Source of the DNA: Mesorhizobium kowhaii
GTDB taxonomy: Bacteria > Pseudomonadota > Alphaproteobacteria > Rhizobiales > Rhizobiaceae
Length of the DNA: 64,000 nucleotides
Reading direction: 5' to 3'
Assembly (NCBI RefSeq): GCF_003253745.1
Contig: NZ_MZXV01000055.1
Span: forward strand, 1-64,000
Below the pieces are notes generated by a model. It did no database searches. It was not told where the DNA came from and was given only the letters and a program-made list of their open reading frames with translations. The translations under genes and the position numbers were made by a program. Shown here in pieces: positions 27,059 through 36,006 of the stretch. Within the stretch, counting starts at the first letter, position 1; each line of letters begins with the position of its first letter.

Positions 27059-27940
27059 ATGGAGGTGGCAAGAGTGAGAGAGCCCTTCAGTTTCGGTACG
27101 CCGGGACGTCGGCGCTTTGCCATGCAGTTCGGATATGACATGCGGCCGTCCTTCTGGCAGGAGGTCCGCTCGAATTCGCATCTGGTGATCGCCGCGATCG
27201 GCACCGCCGCACTGCTTGGCGTCGCCGCGGTGGCGCTGTGGCTGGCATTGCCGGCCAATGACAGGCAGGCGGCGGCGAGCCCTGAGCAGACCATTCCAAC
27301 CATTCCCGTGAAAACGACGAAAATCGCTCCGGTGGGAGCAGCTGTGGCTGCAGCAGCCGTGCCCCAGGCGGCGCGCAAGTCGGACAAGATTTTACCGACC
27401 GTGGCGGCCGCGCAAGCCACCATTCCGGCGCTGCCCGCCAATGATCCCCGTTGGACCGGTTCGCAGTCGAAGGCCGCGTCCGCTGCCGGTACGCCTGCTC
27501 CCGGCCAAGTGGCGAACCAGGCTGAACAAGCGCCGGACAAAGCCGCTGCAGCATTCGCGCAACCGGCAGCCGATACTGATGCCAGCACCGAACTTGACAA
27601 GGTTGCCACACCTACTGCGCCGGCGGGTAGCCATACCGATGGCGCGAAAACCGCCGCCATCCCCGCGGTTGAGCCGCAAGTGCCGTCAGACCAGCCCGAA
27701 GCGGCAGAAGACGACGACAGCCAGGCCAAGGCGAAGCCACGCAAGGTCGAGGCCGCCGGAACCGGACGGATCTTGCGGGCCGTGACCATGCGCAGCGGCC
27801 CGAAGAAAAATGCCGCCGCCATCGTCACGGTGCCAGCCAAAAGCTCGGTGCAAGTGATGAGCTGCAAGAAGTGGTGCCAGATCACCTACAACGGCAAGAC
27901 TGGCTGGATCTACAAGAGCTACATCAAGACCGGCGCCTGA
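27059..27940 (+). CDS. Membrane-anchored SH3-domain protein
   Basis: 293 residues from ATG 27059. One transmembrane helix (about 42-65, HLVIAAIGTAALLGVAAVAL) is followed by a long Ala/Pro/Glu-rich linker (about 75-220) and a C-terminal bacterial SH3 domain: RAVTMRSGPKKNAAAIVTV, then VQVMSCKKWCQI and GKTGWIYKSYI. Such SH3_3 domains bind peptidoglycan or peptides in the periplasm. The frame starts at TTG 27026, but ATG 27059 is the first good codon. It is convergent with the downstream SDR. Role in the envelope is inferred from architecture. Confidence 0.82.
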   Translation: MEVARVREPFSFGTPGRRRFAMQFGYDMRPSFWQEVRSNSHLVIAAIGTAALLGVAAVALWLALPANDRQAAASPEQTIPTIPVKTTKIAPVGAAVAAAAVPQAARKSDKILPTVAAAQATIPALPANDPRWTGSQSKAASAAGTPAPGQVANQAEQAPDKAAAAFAQPAADTDASTELDKVATPTAPAGSHTDGAKTAAIPAVEPQVPSDQPEAAEDDDSQAKAKPRKVEAAGTGRILRAVTMRSGPKKNAAAIVTVPAKSSVQVMSCKKWCQITYNGKTGWIYKSYIKTGA

Positions 27941-27997
27941 CGTCTGTCGCGACCCGCGCCGAAACGCCGTGCAGCATTTTGATTTGCGTCGGCGCTC

Positions 27998-28744
27998 TTA
28001 GATGCAGCGTCCGCCGTCAACCTCCAGCGCCACACCGGTGATGAAGGCGGCTTCGTCCGACGCCAGCCAGAGTGCGGCGTTGGCGATGTCGAGTGGTGTC
28101 GAAAGCCGGCCGAGCGGGATCGATGCGCGGAACTTCTCGCGGATTTCAGGCGTGTCGGCGCCCATGAACTTCTCCAGCATGCCGGTCTCGCCGGCAACCG
28201 GGCAGAGGCAGTTGACGCGGATGTTCTTCGGCGCCAGTTCCACCGCCATCGACTTGGTGGCGGTGATCGCCCAGCCTTTCGAGGCATTGTACCAGGTGAG
28301 GCCGGGCCGCGGCCGCAGACCAGCGGTGGAAGCCGTGGTCAGGATGACGCCGCCGCCTTGCCGATCCATGATCGGCACCACGGCGAGTGCGGCGTGGTAG
28401 ATCGCCTTCATGTTGACGGCGGTGATCAGGTCGAAGGTTTCCTCGTCGACGTTGAGCATGTCGCCGTTGCGATGGGTGTAACCGGCATTGTTGACCATGA
28501 TGTCGATGCGGCCGAAGGCGCTCTTGGCGGCATAGACCATCTCGTCGAATTCGGACCGCAGCGAAACATCGGTCTGGGTCCAGATCGCCGCCTCGCCGAT
28601 TTCGCTGGCGACACGCTCCGCGCCCTTGGCGTTGAGGTCGGCGACGACGACCCTGGCGCCTTCCTGCGCAAAGCGCCTGGCGATGCCCTCGCCAAAGCCC
28701 GATGCCGCACCGGTGATGACGGCAACCTTGTTTTCCAGACGCAT
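27998..28744 (-). CDS. SDR family oxidoreductase
   Basis: 248 residues, classical short-chain dehydrogenase. TGAASGFGEG binds the cofactor, an Asp after VVVAD (residue about 37) suggests NAD rather than NADP, NNAGYTH follows, and the catalytic Ser lies in LTTASTAG, with YNASKGW holding Tyr and Lys. The C-terminal PLGRLSTPLDIANAALWLASDEAAFITG is typical of 3-oxoacyl-ACP reductase-like and sugar or polyol dehydrogenases. ATG 28744 has GCGGGA six bases before it; in-frame ATGs also lie at 28759 and 28795. It is alone between convergent and divergent neighbours, so the substrate is open. Confidence 0.86.
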   Translation of the reverse strand: MRLENKVAVITGAASGFGEGIARRFAQEGARVVVADLNAKGAERVASEIGEAAIWTQTDVSLRSEFDEMVYAAKSAFGRIDIMVNNAGYTHRNGDMLNVDEETFDLITAVNMKAIYHAALAVVPIMDRQGGGVILTTASTAGLRPRPGLTWYNASKGWAITATKSMAVELAPKNIRVNCLCPVAGETGMLEKFMGADTPEIREKFRASIPLGRLSTPLDIANAALWLASDEAAFITGVALEVDGGRCI

Positions 28745-29070
28745 GCTTTTCCCGCTCATGATTGGTGACGATCGACCGGTGTGCCTGCGGCACATGCAAA
28801 GCCACGACTTCTAACCGGGCCACGACTTCTAACCGGGTTGGTCGAAAGATGTGCGGCCATCGCCGATTTCTCCTTTGGCTTTCGCTTCGATCCCGCTCTA
28901 TGCTGCAACTGCGAAGGCTTCCGGAGCCGCGCCTGTCGACAAGCCTCCGAGGTATCGGGCTGTCAAGAGGCAGGCGCAACACTCAGATGTGACACCATGG
29001 CACTGGAAAATTTAAATCGATTAGATTATATCAGCCGCGTCACAGCGACCGGCGTCAGAGCGGACAGACC
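28745..29070. other. 326 bp divergent intergenic region upstream of zwf
   Basis: Contains the 18 bp tandem duplication noted separately (28802-28837) and an AT-rich block (29007-29031, TTAAATCGATTAGATTATAT) likely to include the zwf promoter, with TTATAT as a possible -10. No gene seen. Confidence 0.5.
28802..28837. repeat. 18 bp perfect tandem duplication
   Basis: CCACGACTTCTAACCGGG is present twice in direct succession in the SDR-zwf intergenic region. It is probably a slippage duplication; it may duplicate a regulatory site, but no known motif is recognised. Confidence 0.9.
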
Positions 29071-30540
29071 ATGACCAGCCAGATCATCCCCGTCGATCCT
29101 TTCGACTTCATCATTTTCGGCGGCACCGGCGATCTGTCGGAACGCAAGCTTCTGCCGTCGCTCTACTATCGCCAGCGCGACCATCAGTTCTCCGAGCCGA
29201 CGCGCATCATCGGCACATCGCGCTCGAAGATGACCGACGAGGAATTCCAGGCCTTCGCCAAACAGGCGATCTCCGACCACGTCAAAGCGGCCGATATCGA
29301 CGCCAAGGAACTGAAGACCTTCCTTGCCCGCCTTTCCTACGTTTCGGCCGATGCAACGACCGGCGCCGGCTTCGACAAGCTGAAGAAGGCGATCGGCGAG
29401 AGCGACCGCATCCGCGCTTTCTACCTGGCGGTGGCGCCGGCGCTGTTCGGCGATATCTCGCACAAGCTGAAAGAGTACAAGCTGATCACGCCGAACTCGC
29501 GCATCGTGCTGGAGAAGCCGATCGGCCGCGACCTCGCCTCGGCGCGAGCACTCAACGACCTGGTCGGCGACGATTTCCACGAAAGCCAGATCTTCCGCAT
29601 CGACCACTATCTCGGCAAGGAGACGGTGCAGAACCTGATGGCGCTGCGCTTTGCCAATGCGCTCTACGAACCGCTGTGGAACTCTGCCCATATCGATCAC
29701 GTGCAGATCACCGTGGCCGAGACCGTGGGATTGGAAGACCGCGTCACCTATTACGACAAGGCCGGTGCGCTGCGCGACATGGTGCAGAACCATATGCTGC
29801 AGCTGTTGTGCCTCGTCGCCATGGAAGCGCCGTCGTCGATGGACGCCGACGCCGTGCGCGACGAGAAGCTGAAGGTGCTCAGGGCACTGAAGCGCATCAA
29901 CGGCAACGAGGCGCCGAAACATACGGTGCGCGGACAATACCGTGCCGGCGCCTCGGCCAGCGGAGCTGTAAAGGGCTATGTCGAGGAGCTTGCCCACGAC
30001 AGCAACACCGAGACCTTCGTCGCCATCAAGGCCGAGATCGGCACCTGGCGCTGGGCAGGCGTTCCGTTTTATCTGCGGACCGGCAAGCGGCTGGCGACGC
30101 GGGTTTCGGAGATCGTCATCGAATTCAAGCCGATCCCGCATTCGATCTTCGGCGACAGCGCCGGGCCGATCTTCGCCAACCAGCTGGTCATCCGGCTGCA
30201 GCCGGACGAAGGCGTCAAGCAGTTCATCATGATCAAGGATCCGGGTCCGGGCGGCATGCGGCTGCGCCAGATCTCGCTCGACATGAGCTTCGCGCAATCC
30301 TTCGACGGCCGCGCGCCGGACGCCTACGAACGGCTGATCATGGATGTCATCCGTGGCAACCAGACCCTGTTCATGCGTCGCGACGAAGTCGAGGCGGCGT
30401 GGAAATGGATCGACCCGATCCAGAACGCCTGGGAAAGCGCCAGACAGGAAGTGCAGGGCTACACAGCGGGCACCTGGGGACCCTCGGCCTCCATTGCGCT
30501 GATCGAACGTGACGGGCGGACATGGCACGAGAGCAATTGA
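29071..30540 (+). CDS. zwf: Glucose-6-phosphate 1-dehydrogenase
   Basis: 489 residues, full length. It oxidises glucose 6-phosphate to 6-phosphogluconolactone with NADP. The N-terminal Rossmann motif is FGGTGDLSERKLLPSLY, and the active-site signature RIDHYLGKE carries the catalytic His and substrate Lys. The C-terminal domain has FKPIPHSIF and RLQPDEG. It starts at ATG 29071 and overlaps the pgl start by 19 bases. It is first in zwf-pgl-edd, which together take glucose 6-phosphate to 2-keto-3-deoxy-6-phosphogluconate, the usual hexose route of rhizobia. No HexR-type or other local regulator is present. Confidence 0.97.
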   Translation: MTSQIIPVDPFDFIIFGGTGDLSERKLLPSLYYRQRDHQFSEPTRIIGTSRSKMTDEEFQAFAKQAISDHVKAADIDAKELKTFLARLSYVSADATTGAGFDKLKKAIGESDRIRAFYLAVAPALFGDISHKLKEYKLITPNSRIVLEKPIGRDLASARALNDLVGDDFHESQIFRIDHYLGKETVQNLMALRFANALYEPLWNSAHIDHVQITVAETVGLEDRVTYYDKAGALRDMVQNHMLQLLCLVAMEAPSSMDADAVRDEKLKVLRALKRINGNEAPKHTVRGQYRAGASASGAVKGYVEELAHDSNTETFVAIKAEIGTWRWAGVPFYLRTGKRLATRVSEIVIEFKPIPHSIFGDSAGPIFANQLVIRLQPDEGVKQFIMIKDPGPGGMRLRQISLDMSFAQSFDGRAPDAYERLIMDVIRGNQTLFMRRDEVEAAWKWIDPIQNAWESARQEVQGYTAGTWGPSASIALIERDGRTWHESN

Positions 30541-31238
30541 ACAGCGCCGCCTACAGCTGGAACGGCTTCGCCGAGCGTCAGGAGTTGGCGGCCGCCCTTG
30601 CCGGTCATGTCGCCGGCCGCCTGACCAAGGCGATCGCCGAGCGCGGCACAGGGCTGCTCGCCGTCTCCGGCGGCACCACACCGGCAAAATTCTTCGCCGC
30701 CCTTTCGGCGATGCCCATCGCCTGGGACAAGGTGATTGTGACGCTTGTCGACGAACGCTTCGTGCCGGCCTCCTCGCCGCGCTCCAATGCCGGGCTGGTG
30801 GCCGCCAATCTCTTGCAGAACGCGGCAAAAGCGGCACGGTTCGTGCCGCTCTATCACGAAGCCGTCGGCATCGAGGATGCGGCGGCGTCCGACAATGCGG
30901 CGCTGCAGTCATTGCCCTGGCCGCTCGATGTCGTCGTGCTCGGCATGGGACCGGACGGCCACACCGCCTCGTTCTTTCCGGATGCCGACGATCTGGCAAA
31001 GCTGCTTGACCCGTCGTCCGACAGGATCGTGCTGCCGGTTCATGCGGCCAGCGCCGGCGAGCCGCGGCTGACCTTGTCGCTGGCGCGCATCGTCGATGCC
31101 GGCTTCATCGCGCTGCACATCGAGGGCGAGGACAAGCGCACCGCCTTCGACAGCGCGGTTGCGCCTGGACCGCGAAAGCCAATCCGCGCCGTGCTCGACG
31201 CCGCAGCGAAGCCCGTAGAGGTTTTCTGGGCGCCCTGA
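30522..31238 (+). CDS. pgl: 6-phosphogluconolactonase
   Basis: 238 residues of the DevB type. Conserved features are LLAVSGGTTPAKFF near residue 45, TLVDERFVP near 70, and VLGMGPDGHTASFFPD near 140 with the catalytic His. It hydrolyses the lactone made by Zwf. ATG 30522 lies inside the end of zwf (19-base overlap), so translation is coupled. The edd gene follows after 71 bp that contain an 8 bp stem (GGTCCCGG/CCGGGACC, 31254-31289) with a large loop. Confidence 0.95.
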   Translation: MAREQLNSAAYSWNGFAERQELAAALAGHVAGRLTKAIAERGTGLLAVSGGTTPAKFFAALSAMPIAWDKVIVTLVDERFVPASSPRSNAGLVAANLLQNAAKAARFVPLYHEAVGIEDAAASDNAALQSLPWPLDVVVLGMGPDGHTASFFPDADDLAKLLDPSSDRIVLPVHAASAGEPRLTLSLARIVDAGFIALHIEGEDKRTAFDSAVAPGPRKPIRAVLDAAAKPVEVFWAP

Positions 31239-31309
31239 TTTGAACTTGCTGAGGGTCCCGGCAGACAGCCGGAGGGTGTTCCGGGACCTCGCCTGAAAGG
31301 ACCGAGACC

Positions 31310-33133
31310 ATGACCGCCAGACGCGACATCGAAGCCATCACCGAGCGCATCCGCCAGCGTTCCAGACTAGGCCGCGAGCGCTACCTCGGCCGTATCGCCG
31401 AAGCGTCGAACCGCACCGCCAACCGGGCCGTGCTGTCCTGCGGCAACCTCGCTCACGGCTTTGCGGTGTGCAGCCCCTCGGAAAAACTGGCGCTGGGCGC
31501 CGACAAGGTGCCGAACCTCGGCATCATCACCTCCTACAACGACATGCTGTCGGCGCATCAGCCGTTCGAGACCTTTCCGGCACTGATCAAGGACGCGGCG
31601 CGCGAGGCCGGCGGCATCGCCCAGGTGGCCGGCGGCGTGCCGGCAATGTGCGATGGCGTCACGCAGGGCCAGCCCGGCATGGAGCTGTCGCTGTTTTCGC
31701 GCGATGTGATCGCCATGGCCGCGGCGATCGGCCTGTCGCACAACATGTTCGACGCCGCCGTCTATCTCGGCGTCTGCGACAAGATCGTGCCGGGGCTGGT
31801 GATCGCGGCACTGACCTTCGGCCATCTGCCGGCGGTGTTCATTCCGGCCGGGCCGATGACGACCGGCCTGCCGAACGACGAAAAGGCCAAGGTCCGCCAG
31901 CTCTATGCCGAAGGCAAGGCAGGACGGGCCGAACTGCTGGAAGCCGAATCCAAGTCCTATCACGGCCCGGGAACCTGCACCTTCTATGGTACGGCGAACT
32001 CCAACCAGATGCTGATGGAGATCATGGGCCTGCACACGCCCGGCGCCTCCTTCGTCAATCCCGGCACGCCGCTGCGCGAGGCCTTGACCCGCGAGGCGAC
32101 GAAACGGGCGCTGGCGATCACCGCGCTCGGCAATGCCTATACGCCGGTCGGCCGGATGATAGACGAGCGTTCGATCGTCAACGGTGTCGTCGGCCTGCAT
32201 GCCACCGGCGGCTCGACCAATCACACCATCCACCTGATCGCCATGGCGGCGGCGGCCGGCATCGCCATCACCTGGCAGGACATTTCCGACCTGTCGGAAG
32301 CCGTGCCGCTGCTGGCTCGGGTCTATCCGAATGGTCTCGCCGACGTGAACCATTTCCACGCCGCCGGCGGGCTCGGCTTCCTGATCCGCGAACTGCTCGA
32401 CGAAGGCATCCTGCATGAGGATGTGCAGACGGTGTGGGGCGAAGGCCTGCGGCCCTATGCGGTCGAAGCAAAGCTCGGCGCTGATGGCAGCGTGGTGCGC
32501 GAAGCCTCGCCGCGTGAAAGCGGCGACGAAAAGGTGCTGGCGCCGTTCAACAAGGCGTTCCAGGCAACCGGCGGTCTGAAGGTGCTTTCGGGCAATCTCG
32601 GCCATGCCGTCATCAAGACCTCGGCGGTAAAGCCGGAGCGGCGCCTCATAGAGGCGCCGGCCAAGGTTTTCGACAGCCAGCAAGGACTGAACGAGGCGTT
32701 CAAGGCGGGCACGCTGACCGGTGATTTCATCGCCGTCATCCGCTTCCAGGGGCCGAAGGCCAACGGCATGCCGGAACTGCACAAGCTGACCACGGTGCTC
32801 GGCATCCTGCAGGATCGCGGCCAGCGCGTGGCGCTGGTCACCGACGGCCGCATGTCGGGCGCCTCCGGCAAGGTGCCGGCGGCGATCCATGTCACGCCAG
32901 AAGCGGTCGAGGACGGGCCGATCGCCAGGATCCATGAAGGCGACATCATCCGGCTCGACGCCGACGCCGGAACGCTGGAAGTGCTGGTGCCGGCCGGCGA
33001 CTTCGCATTGCGCCGGACGGCGGATGCCGACCTCATCGGCAATGAGTTCGGTTTCGGTCGCGAGCTGTTTGCGGGCTTCCGCCAGTTGGTCGGTCGTGCC
33101 GACCATGGCGCCAGCGCCTTCGGCACGGCGTGA
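31310..33133 (+). CDS. edd: Phosphogluconate dehydratase
   Basis: 607 residues of the IlvD/Edd family. It dehydrates 6-phosphogluconate to 2-keto-3-deoxy-6-phosphogluconate with a 4Fe-4S cluster. Probable cluster cysteines are Cys156 (VYLGVCDKIVPG) and Cys223 (GPGTCTFYGTAN), next to the Edd positions known from E. coli; TGGSTNHTIH and the C-terminal DGRMSGASGKVPAA are also intact. ATG 31310 has AAAGGA upstream. It is third in the Entner-Doudoroff operon and ends before a strong terminator. The aldolase gene eda is not in the window. Confidence 0.97.
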   Translation: MTARRDIEAITERIRQRSRLGRERYLGRIAEASNRTANRAVLSCGNLAHGFAVCSPSEKLALGADKVPNLGIITSYNDMLSAHQPFETFPALIKDAAREAGGIAQVAGGVPAMCDGVTQGQPGMELSLFSRDVIAMAAAIGLSHNMFDAAVYLGVCDKIVPGLVIAALTFGHLPAVFIPAGPMTTGLPNDEKAKVRQLYAEGKAGRAELLEAESKSYHGPGTCTFYGTANSNQMLMEIMGLHTPGASFVNPGTPLREALTREATKRALAITALGNAYTPVGRMIDERSIVNGVVGLHATGGSTNHTIHLIAMAAAAGIAITWQDISDLSEAVPLLARVYPNGLADVNHFHAAGGLGFLIRELLDEGILHEDVQTVWGEGLRPYAVEAKLGADGSVVREASPRESGDEKVLAPFNKAFQATGGLKVLSGNLGHAVIKTSAVKPERRLIEAPAKVFDSQQGLNEAFKAGTLTGDFIAVIRFQGPKANGMPELHKLTTVLGILQDRGQRVALVTDGRMSGASGKVPAAIHVTPEAVEDGPIARIHEGDIIRLDADAGTLEVLVPAGDFALRRTADADLIGNEFGFGRELFAGFRQLVGRADHGASAFGTA

Positions 33134-33152
33134 CGGTATCGCTCTAAACTGG

Positions 33153-33178
33153 AAGGGCGGCTGATGGCCGCCCTTTTT
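33153..33178 (+). terminator. Rho-independent terminator of zwf-pgl-edd
   Basis: Stem AAGGGCGGC/GCCGCCCTT with loop TGATG, followed by TTTTT (33174-33178), 19 bp after the edd stop. It also separates edd from the convergent VWA gene. Confidence 0.93.
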
Positions 33179-33197
33179 GCCACCGGTCAGATGGCGG

Positions 33198-34862
33198 TCA
33201 CGGCGTAACGGTGATCTCTGTCCGCTCGCCAGCCTTCACCGTCACCGGCATTTCCTTGTCATGGCCTTCATCGGACATGTGCCGGACGACCACATAATCG
33301 CCGGCCGGAATGGCCTGCTGCCAGGTGTCGCCATAGTTCAGGCCAAGCGCCTTGCGGTTGCCCTCGATGTCCTTTTTCGGCGACAGGATCTCGATCGAGT
33401 AGGCGCCGGGGGCCGACATGGCCAGAACGCCGGCATTGAGCGGCACCTTGATGTCCTGATTGTCGCCGACCTTGATGCTGAACGGCTCCTCGACGGTCGC
33501 GAGATCAAGCGTGGTGACCGCGACATATTCGTCCGGCGGCAGCCAGAACTTGCTGTCCGGTCCATAGGAATGCTCGACATCGTCGCGTGAACCATCGATC
33601 TTCTTCTTCGCCTTGACGATTTCGAAGCCGAGGCCGGAACTGTCGGCCTTGTCGCCGCCGGCGATATAGTAGGCGTTGAACACGACATGCCCGACGCCGA
33701 CGATGACGTCCTTTTCGATCTTCTGGCCGGCGGTGAGTTGGATGGTCTCGGTCACCGAGCCGCTGCCGATCTGGACCGTGACCTTCTGCTCACCCGCCGG
33801 CACGATGATTTTCGTGTCGCCATAGTGGGTGGTGTTGCCGCCCGGATAGGTGAAATCGACATGGGCCTCGTCACTGATGTCGGCGCCCTGGCTCGACCGC
33901 GGATGAATGAGCATAGTGCCTGCGTTCAGTGTGAACAGCGGCTTGTAGACCTGGCCGGCCTCGATCTTGAATTTCTGCTCCACCTTGGCCTCGTCGTCGC
34001 GTGCGACGACGATATAGTCGCCGGGCTCGAGATTGCCGTTGTAGGTGCCATATTCAGTGGTGACGGAATCGCCGCGTGAGCCGTCGGAGTTCGCCTTGTA
34101 GATCTCCCAGGCGTTGCCGTCGGTGATCGGCTCGCCACCTTCGGCCATCACCACCGTCGGCTGGAAATTGAATTCCGGTTTCGCGGGCTCAGGCGCCGGG
34201 GCGGGAGCGGGAGCCGGTTCAGGAGCTGGTGCTGGCGCCGGTGCCGCCACGGTCTCGACAAGCGCCTCCTGCAACGCCTTCTCGTCGGAGGCCTGGATGT
34301 ATTTGCCGCCGGTGTTGTCGGCGAGGCAGGCGATCTGCTTGCCTTCGTCGGCGGTGAGGCCGAAGCCGACGACGTCGGCGGTGAAATCGACGCCGGACGC
34401 TTCGAGTTCCTTGCCAAGCGCGCAAGGGTCGCCACCGCATGTTTCGAGCCCGTCGGTGATGAGGACGACGGTCGCCTTGTCCTCGGTGTATTTCAACGCT
34501 TCGGCCGCCTGCTTGACGGCAGCCGTCAGCGGCGTCTTGCCGAGGAATTTCAGGCTGTCGGCGGCGGCCGAGATGGCGCTTGCCGAGCCTGCCTGTGGCG
34601 GCACGATCAACTGGATGTCGTCGCAGCTGCCTTTTTCGCGATGGCCATAGGCCATGAAGCCGATCTCGTCGGCGGCGGGGACCGATTGAAGCACGGTTCT
34701 CAGCGATTCACGGGCGATTTCAAGCTTGGGCTTGCCGTCGATCTGCGCCCACATCGAGCCGGAAGCATCGAGAATGATGATGACCTTGTTTGCGGCAAAG
34801 CCGAATGTGGTCATCGACAAAAGGAGGATCGCCGCAGCGACGCTCCGTGCTAGTCCCGCCAT
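33198..34862 (-). CDS. Secreted von Willebrand factor A protein with repeated beta domains
   Basis: 554 residues. A signal peptide (1-23, ending TTFGFAA) precedes a VWA domain (about 25-205) with an intact metal site DASGS (32-36), Thr in GKTPLT and Asp in ITDGLET. A Pro/Ala linker (APAPAPEP repeats, about 207-228) leads to about four beta-rich repeats of 80-90 residues, seen by recurring phrases such as IYKANSDGSRGD, IVKAKKKIDGSRDD and ILSPKKDIEGNRKA, each followed by PGDY/PDEY/AGDY and then a Lys-Val-rich strand. This is a periplasmic or surface binding protein; the ligand is unknown. GAGGAG eight bases before ATG 34862 sets the start. Confidence 0.85.
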   Translation of the reverse strand: MAGLARSVAAAILLLSMTTFGFAANKVIIILDASGSMWAQIDGKPKLEIARESLRTVLQSVPAADEIGFMAYGHREKGSCDDIQLIVPPQAGSASAISAAADSLKFLGKTPLTAAVKQAAEALKYTEDKATVVLITDGLETCGGDPCALGKELEASGVDFTADVVGFGLTADEGKQIACLADNTGGKYIQASDEKALQEALVETVAAPAPAPAPEPAPAPAPAPEPAKPEFNFQPTVVMAEGGEPITDGNAWEIYKANSDGSRGDSVTTEYGTYNGNLEPGDYIVVARDDEAKVEQKFKIEAGQVYKPLFTLNAGTMLIHPRSSQGADISDEAHVDFTYPGGNTTHYGDTKIIVPAGEQKVTVQIGSGSVTETIQLTAGQKIEKDVIVGVGHVVFNAYYIAGGDKADSSGLGFEIVKAKKKIDGSRDDVEHSYGPDSKFWLPPDEYVAVTTLDLATVEEPFSIKVGDNQDIKVPLNAGVLAMSAPGAYSIEILSPKKDIEGNRKALGLNYGDTWQQAIPAGDYVVVRHMSDEGHDKEMPVTVKAGERTEITVTP

Positions 34863-34987
34863 CGAAATCTCCTCAAGTCCGCCCCGGTCAGGGCGGGAAA
34901 GCTATTTGACGCCACGTCACGACACAAGTCCGGGTGCGGGTGTGAGGCGGCGGAATGTCAAACTTTTGAGCGGAAGCGAAAATCCGC

Positions 34988-35950
34988 TCAGTAGGTCGTG
35001 CGCCGCTCTTCAGAAGGCGGCCTGCCGAATTGCAGCCGGTAGCTCTGGGCAAAATAGGAATGCGAGGTGAAGCCCGTGGCGATCGCCACATCGAGGATCG
35101 GCATGTTGGTCTGGCGCAGCAATTCGCGCGCCCGCTCCAGCCGCAGCCGCATGTAATAGCGGCCAGGCGTGACGCTGAGGTGGCGCAGGAACAGGCGCTC
35201 GACCTGACGCACCGACAGGCCGGCGGATTTGGCCAACTGCACCGCCGACAGCGGCTCGTCGAGGTGGTCGGCCATTAGTTCGACGATGCGCCTGAGCTTC
35301 TCCGACTTGCCGGTGAGATCGCGTTCGGGCCCGACACGCTGGCGGTCGCCGGCCGAGCGGATGCGTTCGTGCTGGAACTGATTGGCGACGCCATTGGCGA
35401 GATTGGAGCCGAAATCGCCGCGCACGATCTCCAGCATCAGGTCGATCGAGGTGGTGCCGCCCGCGCATGTGTAGCGCTTGCGATCGATCTCGAAGACGTT
35501 GCCGGTGCAGTTGATGTCGGGGAACCGTTCGACGAAGCCGGCGCGGTTTTCCCAATGGATGGTGCAGCGATAGCCTTCGAGCTGGCCGGCCTCGGCAAGC
35601 AGGTAGGATCCAACCGACAGCGCGCCGAGCGCGTTGCCGCGCCGGCCCCAGCTGCGCAGCGCCGCCAGCACCTTGCTCTTGCCGGGAAATTCCGTCGTCA
35701 GTCCGACCGAAACGAAGAGGATGTCGACCGGCGGCAGGTCGGCAACGGCATAGTCGATCTTGAGCGGCAGGCCATTGGAGGCCATCACCGGATCGCCATC
35801 TGCCGACACCGTCGTCCAGCCGTAGAAGTCGCGGCCAAGCAAACGGTTCGCCGACCGGAACGTATCGATCGCCGCGGCCAGCGAGAACATGGAGAACTTG
35901 TCGACCAGCAGGAAAGCGAACTGCCGGCCACCTTGAACGGGATCAGTCAT
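34988..35950 (-). CDS. GlxA-type transcriptional regulator (DJ-1/PfpI plus AraC)
   Basis: 320 residues. The first 170 form a DJ-1/PfpI-like domain (FAFLLVDKFSMFSLAAAID; GALSVGSYLLAEAGQL with Ser in place of the nucleophile Cys, so no amidase activity expected). The last 100 form an AraC DNA-binding pair of helix-turn-helix motifs (LSAVQLAKSAGLSVRQVERLF and ILDVAIATGFTSHSYFAQSY). Rhizobial members include GbdR/CdhR-like regulators of betaine and carnitine use, and arginine regulators. The frame runs to 36244, but the conserved protein begins at ATG 35950. No catabolic operon adjoins it, so the regulon is unknown. It follows folD on the same strand by 56 bp. Confidence 0.9.
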   Translation of the reverse strand: MTDPVQGGRQFAFLLVDKFSMFSLAAAIDTFRSANRLLGRDFYGWTTVSADGDPVMASNGLPLKIDYAVADLPPVDILFVSVGLTTEFPGKSKVLAALRSWGRRGNALGALSVGSYLLAEAGQLEGYRCTIHWENRAGFVERFPDINCTGNVFEIDRKRYTCAGGTTSIDLMLEIVRGDFGSNLANGVANQFQHERIRSAGDRQRVGPERDLTGKSEKLRRIVELMADHLDEPLSAVQLAKSAGLSVRQVERLFLRHLSVTPGRYYMRLRLERARELLRQTNMPILDVAIATGFTSHSYFAQSYRLQFGRPPSEERRTTY

Positions 35951-36006
35951 GACCGGCCGTTCTACAGGAACAGTTGGGTTCGGCAAAGCTGCGGCTTTCT
36001 GGTGGG

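Noticed and set aside
26902..27885. 327-codon minus-strand frame opposite the SH3 gene
   Set aside because: Ala/Ser/Gly composition from the antisense of an Ala/Pro linker; the plus-strand protein has a clear membrane helix and SH3 domain.
29026..30999. 657-codon minus-strand frame opposite zwf and pgl
   Set aside because: Antisense of two well-known enzymes that overlap by 19 bases in the expected operon order.
31254..31289. Terminator between pgl and edd
   Set aside because: The 8 bp stem has a loop of about 20 bases and no following T-run; edd is expected on the same transcript.
31367..33106. 579-codon minus-strand frame opposite edd
   Set aside because: Antisense artefact; edd has all its catalytic residues.
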